A stretch of 64,000 nt of DNA, taken from NCBI RefSeq assembly GCF_902499075.1, contig NZ_CABVPP010000004.1:124001-188000 (forward strand). Reading direction: 5' to 3'. Positions within the stretch are counted from its first letter, which is position 1; each line of letters opens with the position of its first letter. The DNA comes from Burkholderia pseudomultivorans. GTDB taxonomy: Bacteria > Pseudomonadota > Gammaproteobacteria > Burkholderiales > Burkholderiaceae. Positions 54,589 to 64,000 of the stretch are shown here, one piece after another. The position numbers were made by a program, and so were the translations under genes. The notes under the pieces were generated by a model. That model was not told the DNA's origin and did no database searches. It worked only from the letters and a program-made list of their open reading frames with translations.

Positions 54589-55049
54589 CAGTACGCTCCC
54601 GGACGACGCGGAATCATCAGACGATGCTCGCCGCGCTGGACGACCTGGCCGTCCTGGTTGATCAGTTCCGACGGCAGAACGACGATGCCCCAGTCGGGCT
54701 TGCTCTTGCTGGCGCGCATCGCGCCGACGCGGAACTTGACGCGCAGTACGTCGTTCACCTTGATCGGCAGCAAGAAATCCCAGGTCCAGCCGAGCGACAT
54801 GCCGGGCACGAAGCGATAGTCGCTTTGCGTCTTGAGGCCGTCCGCAATGGACAAGCCGAACAAGCCATGCGCGACGATGCAGCCGAAGTGGCTCGCGTTC
54901 GCGTAATCCTCATCGACGTGCACGGGCGTGTGATCGCCCGTGAGATCGGCATAGGCGAGAATGCGTTGTTGCGTGACCGTGTAAGTCGGGCTGATGCATT
55001 CGTCGCCTTCCTGCGCATCGTCCCAGTATTTTTCGATGATGCGGCTCAT
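54588..55049 (-). CDS. MaoC-type enoyl-CoA hydratase/dehydratase
   Basis: A 153-residue hot-dog-fold hydratase. The catalytic block is ADLTGDHTPVHVDEDYANAS, then FGCIVAHGLFGLSIADGL, the MaoC Asp/His pair. The ATG at 55049 gives the family-like start (ISPTYTVTQQRILAYADLTG region). Longer frames upstream overlap the VOC gene and are discarded. It would hydrate or dehydrate the CoA thioester made by the adjacent transferase. It ends exactly at the transferase start. Confidence 0.88.
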   Translation of the reverse strand: MSRIIEKYWDDAQEGDECISPTYTVTQQRILAYADLTGDHTPVHVDEDYANASHFGCIVAHGLFGLSIADGLKTQSDYRFVPGMSLGWTWDFLLPIKVNDVLRVKFRVGAMRASKSKPDWGIVVLPSELINQDGQVVQRGEHRLMIPRRPGAY

Positions 55050-55051
55050 GC

Positions 55052-55444
55052 TCACGCCTCCGCGCGCGGATTGATCGCCAGCGCCTGTGCGACGCACGTG
55101 GCCGGCTTCGCCTGAATGAGTTCGATCGCGAGTCCGTCGGGCAGGCGCAGCCAGTTGCGTCCCTGCGGCATTTCGGTCACGCCGAATGCCTGCGCCGCCG
55201 CGATGGCCGCGTCGAGGTCTTCGCACATCACGCCGAGGTGCGCGAGCCGGCCCTCCGGTCCGTCGTAATGCGGCTCGCTGATGAATTGCAGACCGCCGAG
55301 CGTCCAGTATTGACGCGGCGCTTCCCGGCTGCCGTCGACTTCGCGCATGGTCATGCCCAGCACGTCCTCGAAGAAGCGGATATGCCAATGGATGTCCTTC
55401 ACCCGGATGGCGACGTGCTCGAGATAGGCTTTCGGGGCGCTCAT
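55052..55444 (-). CDS. VOC superfamily protein
   Basis: A 130-residue VOC protein: YLEHVAIRVKDIHWHIRFFE with the metal-ligand His, GGLQFISEPHYDG, HLGVMCEDLDAAI, and the end GLAIELIQAKP with the Glu ligand. It could be an epimerase or isomerase of a CoA thioester or a glyoxalase-like lyase. It overlaps the PanE-like gene by 4 bases upstream and precedes the MaoC gene by 2 bases, firmly within the operon. Confidence 0.85.
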   Translation of the reverse strand: MSAPKAYLEHVAIRVKDIHWHIRFFEDVLGMTMREVDGSREAPRQYWTLGGLQFISEPHYDGPEGRLAHLGVMCEDLDAAIAAAQAFGVTEMPQGRNWLRLPDGLAIELIQAKPATCVAQALAINPRAEA

Positions 55445-56391
55445 GCCGAGACCTCCTCTTTCTGGCGATCGATCATGGCGCGTTCAATCCCCTTGATGCA
55501 GGCGACGAGCGTCGCATTGACGGGCGTCGGCACGCCGAGCCGTTCGCCCCAGCGCACCACGGCGCCGTTGATGAAGTCGATCTCGGTGATCGACGCTTTC
55601 TCGAGGCTTTGCAGCATCGACGTCTTGAACGCGGCCGGAAGGCCTTCGGCCGCCATGTTCCACGCGTCTTCCGCTGCGGCAATGGACAGCCTGACACCGG
55701 CGGCTCTGGCCGCGGCCATCGCTTCTTCGATCGCCGCAAGCGACGTCGCCTTGAGGACGGGCTCGTCGTAAAGCTGACCGTAGGTCAGGCGCGTGATGCC
55801 GGTGATCGCGCCGGTCGCGACATTGATCAGCAGCTTGTCCCACATCGTGCCGAGGATGTTGTCGCTGACGCGCGTGGTCAAACCGGCACCGTTGAACGCG
55901 TCCGCGACCGCTTGCACGCGGGCCGTGATGCGGCCGTCGAGTTCGCCGACGATCGTGAGCTTGCCCGTGACACCGCTCTGAATATGGCCCGGCGCGCGCA
56001 ATACGCCGCCCACGTAGGTCTTGCCCGCGAGCACGCGTTCTCGTCCGACGATTTCGGCGAGCACGTCTTCGTGACCGAGGCCGTTTTGCAGCGACAGAAC
56101 GACGGTTTCCGGCCCGACGAGCGCGAGCGCGCCGCGCATCGCCGCATCGGTATGGAACGACTTGACCAGTACGATCACGAGATCGACCGTGCCGACTTCG
56201 GCGGGATCCATCGTCGCGCGAACCTTGACGCGCCGCGTGCCGCGCTCGTCGTCGACCTGCAGCCCGTCGCGCGACATCGCCGCGACGTGCGCGGCAAACC
56301 GGTCGACGAGCCATGTCTCGTGACCGGCTTCGGTCAGCGTGGCGCCGATGGCGCAACCCAGCGCGCCGGCGCCCAAAAATGCGATTTTCAT
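55441..56391 (-). CDS. Ketopantoate reductase-like oxidoreductase, first gene of the organic-acid operon
   Basis: A 316-residue ApbA/PanE-family protein. The Rossmann motif is FLGAGALGCAIGATLTEAG. The central block is LSLQNGLGHEDVLAEIVG, the catalytic Lys in MWDKLLINVATGA, and the end EIDFINGAVVRWGERLGVPT. The last segment is typical of PanE. GGAG lies 7 bases before the ATG. An LTTR-type box lies about 75-90 bases upstream. The neighbours argue for a 2-oxo or 3-hydroxy acid substrate rather than ketopantoate. It is distinct from the copy at 4939-5835. Confidence 0.85.
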   Translation of the reverse strand: MKIAFLGAGALGCAIGATLTEAGHETWLVDRFAAHVAAMSRDGLQVDDERGTRRVKVRATMDPAEVGTVDLVIVLVKSFHTDAAMRGALALVGPETVVLSLQNGLGHEDVLAEIVGRERVLAGKTYVGGVLRAPGHIQSGVTGKLTIVGELDGRITARVQAVADAFNGAGLTTRVSDNILGTMWDKLLINVATGAITGITRLTYGQLYDEPVLKATSLAAIEEAMAAARAAGVRLSIAAAEDAWNMAAEGLPAAFKTSMLQSLEKASITEIDFINGAVVRWGERLGVPTPVNATLVACIKGIERAMIDRQKEEVSA

Positions 56392-56464
56392 CCACGTCTC
56401 CTTGAATGGAGACCACGATACGGCGCGTGACACATGTCGGCAATGCAATGGATTCAATAGCGCC

Positions 56465-56479
56465 ATTGCGTATTGCAAT
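56465..56479. promoter_or_regulatory. LysR-type box upstream of the PanE-like operon
   Basis: ATTGC-GTATT-GCAAT is a perfect inverted repeat containing the T-N11-A core of LTTR boxes. It is 74 bases before the PanE-like start, a normal activator position. Related ATTGC/GCAAT half-sites occur just downstream (56440-56465). Candidate ligands are the LysR proteins at 51461 or 60673. Confidence 0.5.
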
Positions 56480-56568
56480 ATTGGGTCGACACGGGCGTCA
56501 CGCTGCCGTAGCGCGCATGCCGTTTTGCGAGCCGCTGGCGCGCACCGCCGCACCGCCCAAAAAGCAAA

Positions 56569-56591
56569 AAGCCCGGCGCGAAGCCGGGCTT
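56569..56591 (-). terminator. Rho-independent terminator of the tcuABC operon
   Basis: Perfect 9-base stem AAGCCCGGC/GCCGGGCTT with a 5-base loop. On the minus strand it is followed by TTTTTGCTTTTT. It lies 31 bases after the tcuC stop. Confidence 0.88.
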
Positions 56592-56621
56592 GCCGCATGT
56601 TCGAACGTGGCGCCGCACTGC

Positions 56622-57944
56622 CTATCCCGCCGACGAAGCAGCCGACACGCCACTGTCCGCGCGCCGCCGGTACAGCGCGAGCGTCGCGCCGAGCCCGCAC
56701 AGCGCGGCGAAACTCAGCCAGTAGCCCGGCGCGGCCTTGTCATGCAGCGCCTGAATCAGATATGTCGACACGGCCGGCGTAAACCCGCCGAACAAGGCGG
56801 TCGCCAGACTGAACGCGAGCGAGAACCCGGCGACGCGTACTTCGACCGGCATCACTTCCGTCAGCGCGGCGACCATCGCGCCGTTATACATGCCGAAGAA
56901 GAACGAGAACCACAGCAGCACGATCAGCATGCGCGCGAAGCTCGGCGCATCGGCGAGCCAGAACAGCGCCGGATAGGCCGTGAAGATCGCAAGCACGGAA
57001 ATCGCGACGAGCAGCGGCTTGCGGCCGATGCGGTCCGAGATCGCGCCGCCGATCGGCAGCCAGATGAAATTCGACGCGGCCACGAGCAGCGTCACCATCA
57101 GGCTGTCCGACGTGGACAGCTTCAGCACCGACCTGCCGAAGGTCGGCGTATAGACGGTGATGAGATAGAACGTCGTGGTCGTCATCGCCGTCAGCAGCAT
57201 GCCGCCGATGACGATCCGCCAGTTGCCGAGCAGCATCGCGAAGATCTCGCGTGCCTGCGGATGGTGCCGCCGCGCTTCGAACGCCGCGGTCTCCTGCAGC
57301 GAGCGCCGCAGCAAGAACAGAAACGGCACGATCGCACAGCCGATGAAAAACGGCACGCGCCAGCCCCATGCGCCAATCTGCTGCGCCGACAGCCACTGGT
57401 TCAGCCCGTAACCGATGGCCGCCGCCATCACGATCGCGACCTGCTGGCTCGCCGATTGCCAGCTCGTATAAAAACCCTTGTTGCCGGGCGTGGCCATTTC
57501 CGCGAGATAGACCGACACGCCGCCGAGCTCCGCCCCCGCGGAGAAGCCTTGCAACAGCCGTCCGAGCAACACCAGCGCCGGCGCGAGCAGGCCGATGCTC
57601 GCGTAGCCCGGCACGCACGCGATCAGGATGGTGCCGCTCGCCATGATCGAAAGCGTGACGATCAGGCCGGTGCGCCGCCCGACCTTGTCGATATACGCGC
57701 CGAGAAAGATCGCGCCGAGCGGACGCATCAGGAACCCGGCGCCGAACACCGCGAACGTGAGCATCAGCGACGCGAACTCGCTGTCCGACGGAAAAAAGAT
57801 CTTCGAGATCGATGTCGCATAGAAACCGAACAAAAAGAAATCGAACTGTTCGATGAAATTGCCGCTGGTCACGCGCAACACGGCGGCGGCCCGCGTCATC
57901 GGCGAAACGCCGGACGTCGCGGCGATCGGTTCGGTACGGCTCAT
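56622..57944 (-). CDS. tcuC: Tricarballylate/citrate:H+ symporter TcuC (MFS, MHS family)
   Basis: A 440-residue MFS protein with 12 helices. [20 protein letters not shown] is the citrate-symporter N terminus, and [16 protein letters not shown] and [14 protein letters not shown] are the paired MFS loops. [20 protein letters not shown] is a strong MHS-family match. Last gene of tcuABC, followed by a terminator. It imports tricarballylate or citrate. GGAG before the ATG. Confidence 0.9.
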   Translation of the reverse strand: MSRTEPIAATSGVSPMTRAAAVLRVTSGNFIEQFDFFLFGFYATSISKIFFPSDSEFASLMLTFAVFGAGFLMRPLGAIFLGAYIDKVGRRTGLIVTLSIMASGTILIACVPGYASIGLLAPALVLLGRLLQGFSAGAELGGVSVYLAEMATPGNKGFYTSWQSASQQVAIVMAAAIGYGLNQWLSAQQIGAWGWRVPFFIGCAIVPFLFLLRRSLQETAAFEARRHHPQAREIFAMLLGNWRIVIGGMLLTAMTTTTFYLITVYTPTFGRSVLKLSTSDSLMVTLLVAASNFIWLPIGGAISDRIGRKPLLVAISVLAIFTAYPALFWLADAPSFARMLIVLLWFSFFFGMYNGAMVAALTEVMPVEVRVAGFSLAFSLATALFGGFTPAVSTYLIQALHDKAAPGYWLSFAALCGLGATLALYRRRADSGVSAASSAG

Positions 57945-57998
57945 GGTGTCTCCTGCCTGTTGTGTTTGTGGTGATGGGCGCCGGCGGCGCCCGTGACG

Positions 57999-59213
57999 CT
58001 AGTCGGCGCCGACGCTCGACGCGTTGCGTTGCCGCTTCTCGATCGACGATTTGAGCAAGGCGGCCGAGCGGAAAATGCCGTGCGCGAACTTGCCGTAAGG
58101 CAGCGTTGCGAACAGCGCGATCACGATGCCGAGATGGACTGCAAGCAGCGACGGCATCGCGGCAGTCGTACGGCCGGCGAGCAACGCGAGACCGGATGCA
58201 CTGGTCAGCAACAGCAGCGCGATGAAGCCGCGGTCCATCGGACGCTGACGCGGATCGCCGCGCTCCGGCGCGCGTGTCAGGTTCAGCCAAAGCAGCCCTG
58301 CCGGCCCCGCGATCAGTCCGACGCCGCCCGCCGTTCCGAGCAGCACCGGCACGCTGAAAAACGGATACGGCGCTTCCAGACCAAACGCGTAGTGATAGAG
58401 CGTGGCGACCGCCGTTGCCGCGAAGCACAACATGAAGCCGTAGAACGTCAGGTGATGGAAGCGGCGCCGGGCCAGCGTGAACGCATCGTCCCGTTCGTTG
58501 CAGCCCTCGCCGTGGCCGCCGTCCAGGTACTTGAGCGTCAGCGCGTTCTTCGCGGCTTCCGCCACCGCCGGTGCGCTCGCGCGTGTCGTTCCCGCCGACA
58601 CGTCGCGCCAGAAGCGCGTGACGCCCACGCCGAGCGCGACCATGGCGAACAGGAATACGCTGCCGAACATCGCGGCGAGCAGCGTATGCGGAAAGACCGC
58701 GTAGAAGTTCGCAGGCGCGACGTCGCGCGACAGGCCGCCGTGCCATGCGGTGCCGAGCAGCAGAAACAGCGCGAGCCCGGCCGCGAGCGCAACCGACAGC
58801 GTCAGACCGTTGCGTTTGTACAGCGCGCCGAACGCCGCAGGAAACGCGTACTCGGTGTACGTATCGAGCCGGACTTCGGCCATCGCTTTCGGCACGTTCA
58901 CGGCGAATTCATGCGGTGGCGCGTATTGGCACGCGTGATAGCACGCACCGCAGTTGTGGCAGAGATTCGCGAGATAGTTGACGTCCGCCTTGCCGAATTC
59001 GAGCCGGCGCGTCATCGCGGGGAACACCGCGCAAAAGCCTTCGCAATAGCGGCATGCGTTGCAGATCTGCATCTGGCGCGCCACTTCCGTTTCGCTCGCG
59101 CTCATCGGCACGATCGGGATCACGCGTGCCGCGCCGCCGTGCGAAGTTTTTTTGGTATCGACCGGCGACGCCCTGTGCGTGCGTTCGGTCGCGAGTGCGT
59201 CAGACTGCTGCAC
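57999..59213 (-). CDS. tcuB: TcuB, membrane iron-sulfur protein of tricarballylate oxidation
   Basis: A 404-residue protein. Two 4Fe-4S motifs near the N terminus are [17 protein letters not shown] and [17 protein letters not shown], followed by about six transmembrane helices. It reoxidises the FAD of TcuA and passes electrons to the quinone pool. The GTG at 59213 is chosen because GGAGG lies 7 bases upstream and the start then overlaps the tcuA end by 14 bases. The nominal longer frame starting at 59300 lies inside tcuA. Confidence 0.9.
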   Translation of the reverse strand: MQQSDALATERTHRASPVDTKKTSHGGAARVIPIVPMSASETEVARQMQICNACRYCEGFCAVFPAMTRRLEFGKADVNYLANLCHNCGACYHACQYAPPHEFAVNVPKAMAEVRLDTYTEYAFPAAFGALYKRNGLTLSVALAAGLALFLLLGTAWHGGLSRDVAPANFYAVFPHTLLAAMFGSVFLFAMVALGVGVTRFWRDVSAGTTRASAPAVAEAAKNALTLKYLDGGHGEGCNERDDAFTLARRRFHHLTFYGFMLCFAATAVATLYHYAFGLEAPYPFFSVPVLLGTAGGVGLIAGPAGLLWLNLTRAPERGDPRQRPMDRGFIALLLLTSASGLALLAGRTTAAMPSLLAVHLGIVIALFATLPYGKFAHGIFRSAALLKSSIEKRQRNASSVGAD

Positions 59214-60609
59214 TGCCTGCCTCCGTTGTCTTGAGTGCCGCGCGTGCAGCCTGCGTCCCGGCGATGCGCCCGAAGGCCGTGCCGATCGACATGCCGACAC
59301 CGGCCGTATAGCCCTTGCCGAGCACGTTGCCGGCCATCATTTCGCCGGCGACGAACAGGTTGTCGCTGGCTTCGCCGCCGAAGTGGACCTGCGCGCGCTC
59401 GTTCGTCTTCAGGCCGAGATAGGTGAACGTAATGCCCGGCCGCAACGCATACCCGTAGAACGGCGGCGTATCGATGCGGCGCGCCCAGTGCGTCTTCGGC
59501 GGCGTGAGGCCTTCGGTGTGGCAGTCGTCGAGCGCCGTGTGATCGAACGTGCCGACGCGGCACGCGTCGTTGTAGCGCGTCAGCGTGTCGACGAAGCGCC
59601 GTTCGGGCAGGCCGAGCTTGCGGGCGAGTTCCGGCAGCGTGTCCGCCTTTTCGCCGGGAAACACCGGCGGCATGAAGCGGCCGATCGCTTTCGAATCGAT
59701 GATCGAATAGCCGATCTGCTCGGGCTGCTGCGCAACGAGCCGCCCCCAGATCGCATAGCGCTTCGGCCAGAAATCCTCGCCTTCGTCGTAGAAGCGCTCG
59801 GCGTCGCGATTCACGACGATGCCGAGCGACACGCAGTCGATGCGCGTACAGATGCCGCCGTCATACAACGGCGCGCGCGCATCGATGGCGACGCAGTGCG
59901 ACTGCGACGGATCGCCGATCATGTCCGCGCCGGCGTCGCGCATATGCTTGAGGAGCACGCCCTGGTTGAAGCGTGTGCCGCGAATCAGGAAGTTGTCGGC
60001 CGGCCATTCGCCGCGCGCGTTCTGCCCCCACGCGTCGCGCAGCCATTCGCGGTTCGATTCGAAGCCGCCCGCGGCGAGGACGCAGGCATGCGCCTCGAAA
60101 CGCCGGCTGCCGCTGCGCGCCGCGACGAAACGGCTGCCGTCGAGCTCGATCGCATCGACCGGCGTGTCGTACCGGATGTCGACGCCGAGCGCTTCGGCGC
60201 TGCGGTAATACGCGTTGACGAGCGCCTTGCCGCCGCCCATGAAGAACGCGTTCGTGCGTGCGACGTGAAGCGCACCGGACAGCGGCGGCTGGAAGCGCAC
60301 GCCGTGCTTCTGCATCCACGGCCGGCACGACGACGACGCGCGGATCGTCAGCCGCGCCAGATGTTCGTTCGTGATGCCGCCGGTCACCTTCAGCAGGTCC
60401 TGCCAGAATTCCTCTTCCGGATAGGCATCGACGAGCACGTCTTGCGGCGCATCGTGCATGCAGCGCAGATTGCGCGTGTGTTGCGAGTTGCCGCCGCGCC
60501 ATTCGCGCGGAGCGGCTTCGAGAAGCAGGACCGACGCGCCCGCTTCGCGCGCCATCAACGCCGCACAGAGCGCGGCATTCCCTCCTCCGATTACGAGCAC
60601 ATCGACCAT
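59200..60609 (-). CDS. tcuA: TcuA, FAD-dependent tricarballylate dehydrogenase
   Basis: A 469-residue flavoprotein of the succinate-dehydrogenase/fumarate-reductase flavoprotein fold. The FAD dinucleotide motif is [19 protein letters not shown], and [19 protein letters not shown] is the next conserved block. The end [20 protein letters not shown] carries the substrate/FAD segment. It oxidises tricarballylate to cis-aconitate, which enters the TCA cycle. First gene of tcuABC. A LysR gene lies just upstream on the same strand. Confidence 0.92.
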   Translation of the reverse strand: MVDVLVIGGGNAALCAALMAREAGASVLLLEAAPREWRGGNSQHTRNLRCMHDAPQDVLVDAYPEEEFWQDLLKVTGGITNEHLARLTIRASSSCRPWMQKHGVRFQPPLSGALHVARTNAFFMGGGKALVNAYYRSAEALGVDIRYDTPVDAIELDGSRFVAARSGSRRFEAHACVLAAGGFESNREWLRDAWGQNARGEWPADNFLIRGTRFNQGVLLKHMRDAGADMIGDPSQSHCVAIDARAPLYDGGICTRIDCVSLGIVVNRDAERFYDEGEDFWPKRYAIWGRLVAQQPEQIGYSIIDSKAIGRFMPPVFPGEKADTLPELARKLGLPERRFVDTLTRYNDACRVGTFDHTALDDCHTEGLTPPKTHWARRIDTPPFYGYALRPGITFTYLGLKTNERAQVHFGGEASDNLFVAGEMMAGNVLGKGYTAGVGMSIGTAFGRIAGTQAARAALKTTEAGSAAV

Positions 60610-60672
60610 CAGACTTGTCTCCTTTCGGACAAATCGTAGGGATCTCGTGCCCGCTGCGCTATCAGGCGGCCG

Positions 60673-61626
60673 TCAACGGGTCTTCACTTTTTGTGAAGAG
60701 TCGGTTTCCCGCAACCGTGCACCGGGCCAGCGGCCTTCGTGCACGAGCTGACGCGCGACATCGGCAAGGACCACGCGCGCAGCGAGCCCGGCCGGCGACA
60801 GTTCGTCATCGGAAATGCTCGCGATCAGGTTGGGCCGCCGCGCGTATTTCTCCGCGACGGGCACGCTCGTCAGCGTCGCGTTCTCGCGCCTGGCGAGTGC
60901 TGCGCCCGGCTGGATGGTCGCCCCGATGCCGGTGCGGACGATGTCCATCAGCAGCGCGAGGCCGTCGACTTCGGCGACGATGTTCGGCTCGTATTCGGCG
61001 CGCTTGAACGCCGATGAAAGCAGCGACCGCAGCCCGTGCGTACCGCTGGGGAGAATGAGCGGCAGCTTGCCGAGGTCGGTCAGCCGGATCGATCCGCGTG
61101 TCGGCATCCCGTCGAGATCGGCCGCGCCGATCAGGAACAGCCGCTCGTCGAGCAGCGGCTGCACGCTCCAGCGTTGCGCGGACTCTTCGCGAAACAGCAC
61201 GGCGAGATCGATCTGGCGCGCACTCAGCATCGATGCGAGGTGACCGGACAGACTTTCGACGAGATGGAGCCGCACATCGGGATAGCGCGCGCGCATCGCC
61301 TGCATGAACGCCACGCCGAGCACGCTCGCCGTGCTCGGCGCCATGCCGACGCTGACATGGCCCGACAGACGCGCCGAACGCGCGGCGAGCGCCGCATCGT
61401 CGATATGACGCAGCGCGAGTTGCGCCTGACGCCAGAACGCCAGCCCTGCGTCGGTCGGAATGACGCCGCCCGACGTGCGCTGCAGCAGCCGTGTGGACAG
61501 TTCGCCTTCGAGACGGCTGATCTGCTGACTCAGCGCCGAGGTCACCACGCCGAGCTCCAGCGCGGCCTTGCCCATGCTGCCGTGTTCGACGACGCTGAGA
61601 AAATAGCGTAGTTGTCTGAGTTCCAT
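60673..61626 (-). CDS. tcuR: LysR-family regulator TcuR
   Basis: A 317-residue LTTR: MELRQLRYFLSVVEHGSMGK, AALELGVVTSALSQQISRLE, and the effector domain beginning GHVSVGMAPSTASVLGVAF. It lies immediately upstream of tcuABC on the same strand (63-base gap), the usual tcu arrangement, and should activate it with tricarballylate. A hairpin-like repeat TCTTCAC/GTGAAGA falls inside the last codons and has no T run. Confidence 0.87.
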   Translation of the reverse strand: MELRQLRYFLSVVEHGSMGKAALELGVVTSALSQQISRLEGELSTRLLQRTSGGVIPTDAGLAFWRQAQLALRHIDDAALAARSARLSGHVSVGMAPSTASVLGVAFMQAMRARYPDVRLHLVESLSGHLASMLSARQIDLAVLFREESAQRWSVQPLLDERLFLIGAADLDGMPTRGSIRLTDLGKLPLILPSGTHGLRSLLSSAFKRAEYEPNIVAEVDGLALLMDIVRTGIGATIQPGAALARRENATLTSVPVAEKYARRPNLIASISDDELSPAGLAARVVLADVARQLVHEGRWPGARLRETDSSQKVKTR

Positions 61627-61920
61627 TCCGCGATCGGACAGAGGATGACGCGCGTATTCTGACAGAACGTCGACGACGGTCTTTCGCGTCGCGCGGCGGA
61701 CTTTGCTGAGGGACTTGACGCTGCAAGCGCCGCAGCCGCAAGGGCAACGCTTCGAACCGCATCGGCACGCCCGCGCCGCTGCGCAAGCTCGCGACTTTGC
61801 TTATCAGAAATCGATGTTTCCCGCGCGGCGCGAATCGATCGACACTTTGCTGCTCAGGCAGCACCGCGGCAGCAATGCGTGCTGGCCTGCGCCCTTCCGT
61901 TCAACGACGCGTTTCGATTC

Positions 61921-63048
61921 ATGAACCGTTTTCTCTCCGACTCGTGGCCGAGCGGTGCGGACCTCGCCGCCGCCGACGGCGACGCCGATTCCGCTACCGC
62001 CGAGCGATCGTACGCAGGCGCGCCGGCGTCCGCTTCGTCGATCCGCGCGAACGCCGCCGTATTCGCCGATCCGCGCTCGCACGCGCTGCTCGAGCGAATC
62101 CGCGCGGTCGCACCGAGCGACGCGAACGTGCTGATCGTCGGCGAAACGGGCACCGGCAAGGAGCTCGTCGCGCGTCGCCTGCACCAGGCGAGCCGTCGTC
62201 GCGACGGCCCGTTCGTCGCGGTGAACTGCGGCGCGTTGTCGACGACGCTCGTCGAAAGCGAATTGTTCGGTCACGAGAAAGGCGCGTTTACCGGCGCGTT
62301 CGGCGCGAAGGCCGGCTGGTTCGAAACCGCCGACGGCGGCACGCTGTTTCTCGACGAAATCGGCGACCTGCCGCTGCCGATGCAGGTCAAGCTATTGCGC
62401 GTGCTGCAGGAGCGCGAAGTCGTGCGCGTCGGCGCGCGGGCCGGCATTCCGATCGACGTGCGCGTCGTCGCTGCGACGAACGTCGATCTGCAGCAGGCGG
62501 TTGCGGCCGGCCATTTCCGCGGCGACCTCTTCTACCGGCTCGCCGTCGTGCAGCTCGCGGTGCCGCCGCTGCGCGAGCGGCCGGCCGACATCCTGCCGCT
62601 CGCGCGCCATTTCGTCGACGACTACCGCCGCCGTCTCGGCTACGGGCCGCGCAGCATCGACGCGCGCGCCGCACGCGCGCTCGAATCGTACGACTGGCCC
62701 GGCAACGTTCGCGAGCTGGAAAACGTCATCCATCATGCGTTGCTCGTGAGCCGGCACGAGATGCTGCAGCACGCCGACCTGACGATCGCCTCGGCCGGCA
62801 CGGCCGCTGCGGCACCGCATCGAGGCGAACCGTCTGCGGGCGCGCAGGCCGCACTCGAAGCCGCGCTGCGCGCGCTGTTCGACGAAGGTCACGGCCGACT
62901 GTACGAACGCATCGAAGATACCGTGATGCGTGTCGCGTTCGAGTTCAGTCACCGCAATCAGCTTCAGGCCGCGCGCTTGCTCGGCATCAGCCGCAACGTG
63001 CTGCGCGCGAGACTGATCCGCGCAAACGAGATCGCCGCGTTGAAGTAA
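61921..63048 (+). CDS. sfnR: Sigma-54 activator without receiver domain, SfnR-like
   Basis: A 375-residue enhancer-binding protein. An N-terminal tail of about 40 residues is followed by an AAA+ domain with Walker A GETGTGKE, the sigma-54 contact loop GAFTGA, and Walker [17 protein letters not shown] Fis-type HTH is at the end ([20 protein letters not shown]). No receiver, GAF or PAS sensor is present. This minimal layout and the [17 protein letters not shown] start resemble SfnR, activator of dimethylsulfone genes in Pseudomonas. The window holds a perfect sigma-54 promoter at msuE-sfnG, 31 kb away. A GTG at 61879 is an alternative start. AcoR/DhaR-like control of the next gene is less likely because those have sensor domains. 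Confidence 0.7.
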   Translation: MNRFLSDSWPSGADLAAADGDADSATAERSYAGAPASASSIRANAAVFADPRSHALLERIRAVAPSDANVLIVGETGTGKELVARRLHQASRRRDGPFVAVNCGALSTTLVESELFGHEKGAFTGAFGAKAGWFETADGGTLFLDEIGDLPLPMQVKLLRVLQEREVVRVGARAGIPIDVRVVAATNVDLQQAVAAGHFRGDLFYRLAVVQLAVPPLRERPADILPLARHFVDDYRRRLGYGPRSIDARAARALESYDWPGNVRELENVIHHALLVSRHEMLQHADLTIASAGTAAAAPHRGEPSAGAQAALEAALRALFDEGHGRLYERIEDTVMRVAFEFSHRNQLQAARLLGISRNVLRARLIRANEIAALK

Positions 63049-63291
63049 GCGCGCTTCGGTGCCTGACGACCGGGCCCATCCGCTCGCGGCCGGCGCTCGG
63101 GCCGCGAGCGCACGCCGCCCGTGGAGCGGCGTGCCGACCTGATGTATCGTGGCACCGAAGCGCGCACCGGCGAGATCCATGGCACTGCTCCACGCCACCG
63201 CCGCCACGGCGCGCGCATTCCCGCAACCCGACAGCCCGAGGCGCCGGATCGGTTCGGCCCGCGGGCTTTCATCTGCCCGGAAACCGTCGCC

Positions 63292-64000
63292 ATGAAAAAA
63301 CTCGTGAACCGTCCGTCCGACGTCGTGCGTGAAATGCTCGAAGGCATTGCGCGACAGTCGCCGCATCTCGCGATGCTCGGCGACGAGCACGTGCTCGTCC
63401 GCCGCCCGCTGCCCGAACCGTCGCAGCGCACGGTTGCGGTGCTGTCGGGCGGCGGCAGCGGGCACGAGCCTGCGCACGGCGGCTATGTCGGCGACGGAAT
63501 GCTCAGTGCGGCCGTGTGCGGCGAAGTGTTCACGTCGCCGTCCACCGACGCGGTGCTCGCCGCGATCCGCGCGACGGCCGGCCCGAACGGCGCGCTGCTC
63601 GTCGTGAAGAACTACACCGGCGACCGGCTCAACTTCGGTCTGGCAGCCGAACTCGCGCGCGCAGAAGGCATTCCGGTCGAGACCGTGATCGTCGCGGACG
63701 ACGTATCGCTGCGCGGCCGCGTCGAGCGCGGACAGCGGCGCGGCATCGCGGGCACCGTGCTGATCCACAAGCTCGCGGGCGCGGCGGCCGCGCGCGGGCT
63801 GTCGCTGCCGCGCGTCGCGGCGATCGCGCGCGATGCGGCCGCCGATCTCGGCACGATGGGCGTCGCGCTCGACGGCTGTACGCTGCCGGGCGCCGACCAG
63901 TCCGGATTCAGCCTCGCCGACGACGAAATCGAGCTCGGTCTCGGCATTCATGGCGAAAAAGGCGTCGAACGCACGGCGCCGCTGCCGGCCGACGCGCTCG
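63292..64000 (+). CDS. dhaK: Dihydroxyacetone kinase, DhaK domain (3' end outside window)
   Basis: Open from ATG 63292 to the window edge, 236 codons seen. SGGGSGHEPAHGGYVGDGML is the characteristic DhaK glycine-rich start. NYTGDRLNFGLAAELAR is next, and GLGIHGEKG holds the His that binds dihydroxyacetone covalently as a hemiaminal. Whether the protein ends as DhaK alone or continues into a fused DhaL kinase domain cannot be seen. It phosphorylates dihydroxyacetone using ATP or the PTS. Confidence 0.92.
   Translation, partial: MKKLVNRPSDVVREMLEGIARQSPHLAMLGDEHVLVRRPLPEPSQRTVAVLSGGGSGHEPAHGGYVGDGMLSAAVCGEVFTSPSTDAVLAAIRATAGPNGALLVVKNYTGDRLNFGLAAELARAEGIPVETVIVADDVSLRGRVERGQRRGIAGTVLIHKLAGAAAARGLSLPRVAAIARDAAADLGTMGVALDGCTLPGADQSGFSLADDEIELGLGIHGEKGVERTAPLPADAL

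Noticed and set aside
60681-60699. TCTTCAC-TTTTT-GTGAAGA hairpin as a terminator
   Set aside because: It lies inside the last codons of tcuR and no T run follows on either strand.
63049-63291. Possible sigma-54 promoter before dhaK (TGGCAC occurs twice)
   Set aside because: Neither TGGCAC is followed after 5 bases by TTGC, so the -12 element is missing.
1-64000. CRISPR array, tRNA, rRNA, insertion sequence or phage integrase
   Set aside because: I found no regularly spaced repeats, cloverleaf-like or rRNA sequence, transposase or integrase motifs in either strand.

Overview
The window looks like a stretch of an accessory replicon or large chromosome of a Burkholderia-type betaproteobacterium, probably of the Burkholderia cepacia complex. 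The basis is very high GC with strong GC3 coding bias, dense LysR/GntR/MFS/oxidoreductase content, a VgrG/Rhs type VI secretion (T6SS) effector island, and sfnG/msuE, tcuABC and pdxA2 modules common in that group. This is an inference from gene content; no rRNA or other marker gene is present.

Left part (1-6.7 kb): the tail of an unknown gene, a small HTH protein, a YdiJ-type FAD/Fe-S dehydrogenase with a divergent LysR regulator, a ketopantoate-reductase-like enzyme, and a decayed LprI-like gene. 6.7-16.4 kb (all minus strand) is an orphan T6SS effector island, in transcription order: VgrG with a C-terminal lipase, ankyrin protein, small membrane protein, Eag chaperone, PAAR-Rhs with an AHH nuclease tip, and Imm11 immunity. 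The VgrG frame is cut by one in-frame amber codon. Gene remnants lie on both flanks: an MFS tail at 6.5-6.7 kb, and an iclR/MFS pair whose 5' ends have been fused away at 17.16 kb.

17.8-31 kb: chemoreceptor, LuxR-type regulator, Tat-exported phospholipase C/phosphatase, GlxA-type regulator with an MFS pump and AhpD-like gene, cupin, VOC protein, SDR with divergent LysR, then msuE-sfnG (dimethylsulfone/methanesulfonate sulfur assimilation) behind a textbook sigma-54 promoter. A receiver-less sigma-54 activator resembling SfnR is encoded at 61.9 kb. 31.4-35.6 kb is a KdgT-DtnK-PdxA2-DeoR operon that fits D-threonate/D-erythronate use.

35.7-51.2 kb: an alpha/beta hydrolase with a divergent MerR, then a large catabolic region. 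It holds a PotABCD-like ABC importer, two paralogous FadR-type GntR regulators, two flavin reductases with an unusual Nudix-like tail, and a seven-gene operon (AA_synth protein, alpha/beta hydrolase, flavin reductase, luciferase-like monooxygenase, aldehyde dehydrogenase, NCS1 permease, CMD protein). This resembles the E. coli Rut pyrimidine pathway in its enzyme classes without being it. A shared operator, ATGGnATnCCAT, sits at three of its promoters, which suggests one regulon, probably for an imported N-heterocycle or related nitrogen compound.

51.4-64 kb: a LysR gene, an uncharacterised organic-acid operon (PanE-like, VOC, MaoC, CoA-transferase, AroE-like), the tricarballylate operon tcuABC with tcuR, the SfnR-like activator, and the start of a dihydroxyacetone kinase gene cut by the window edge.
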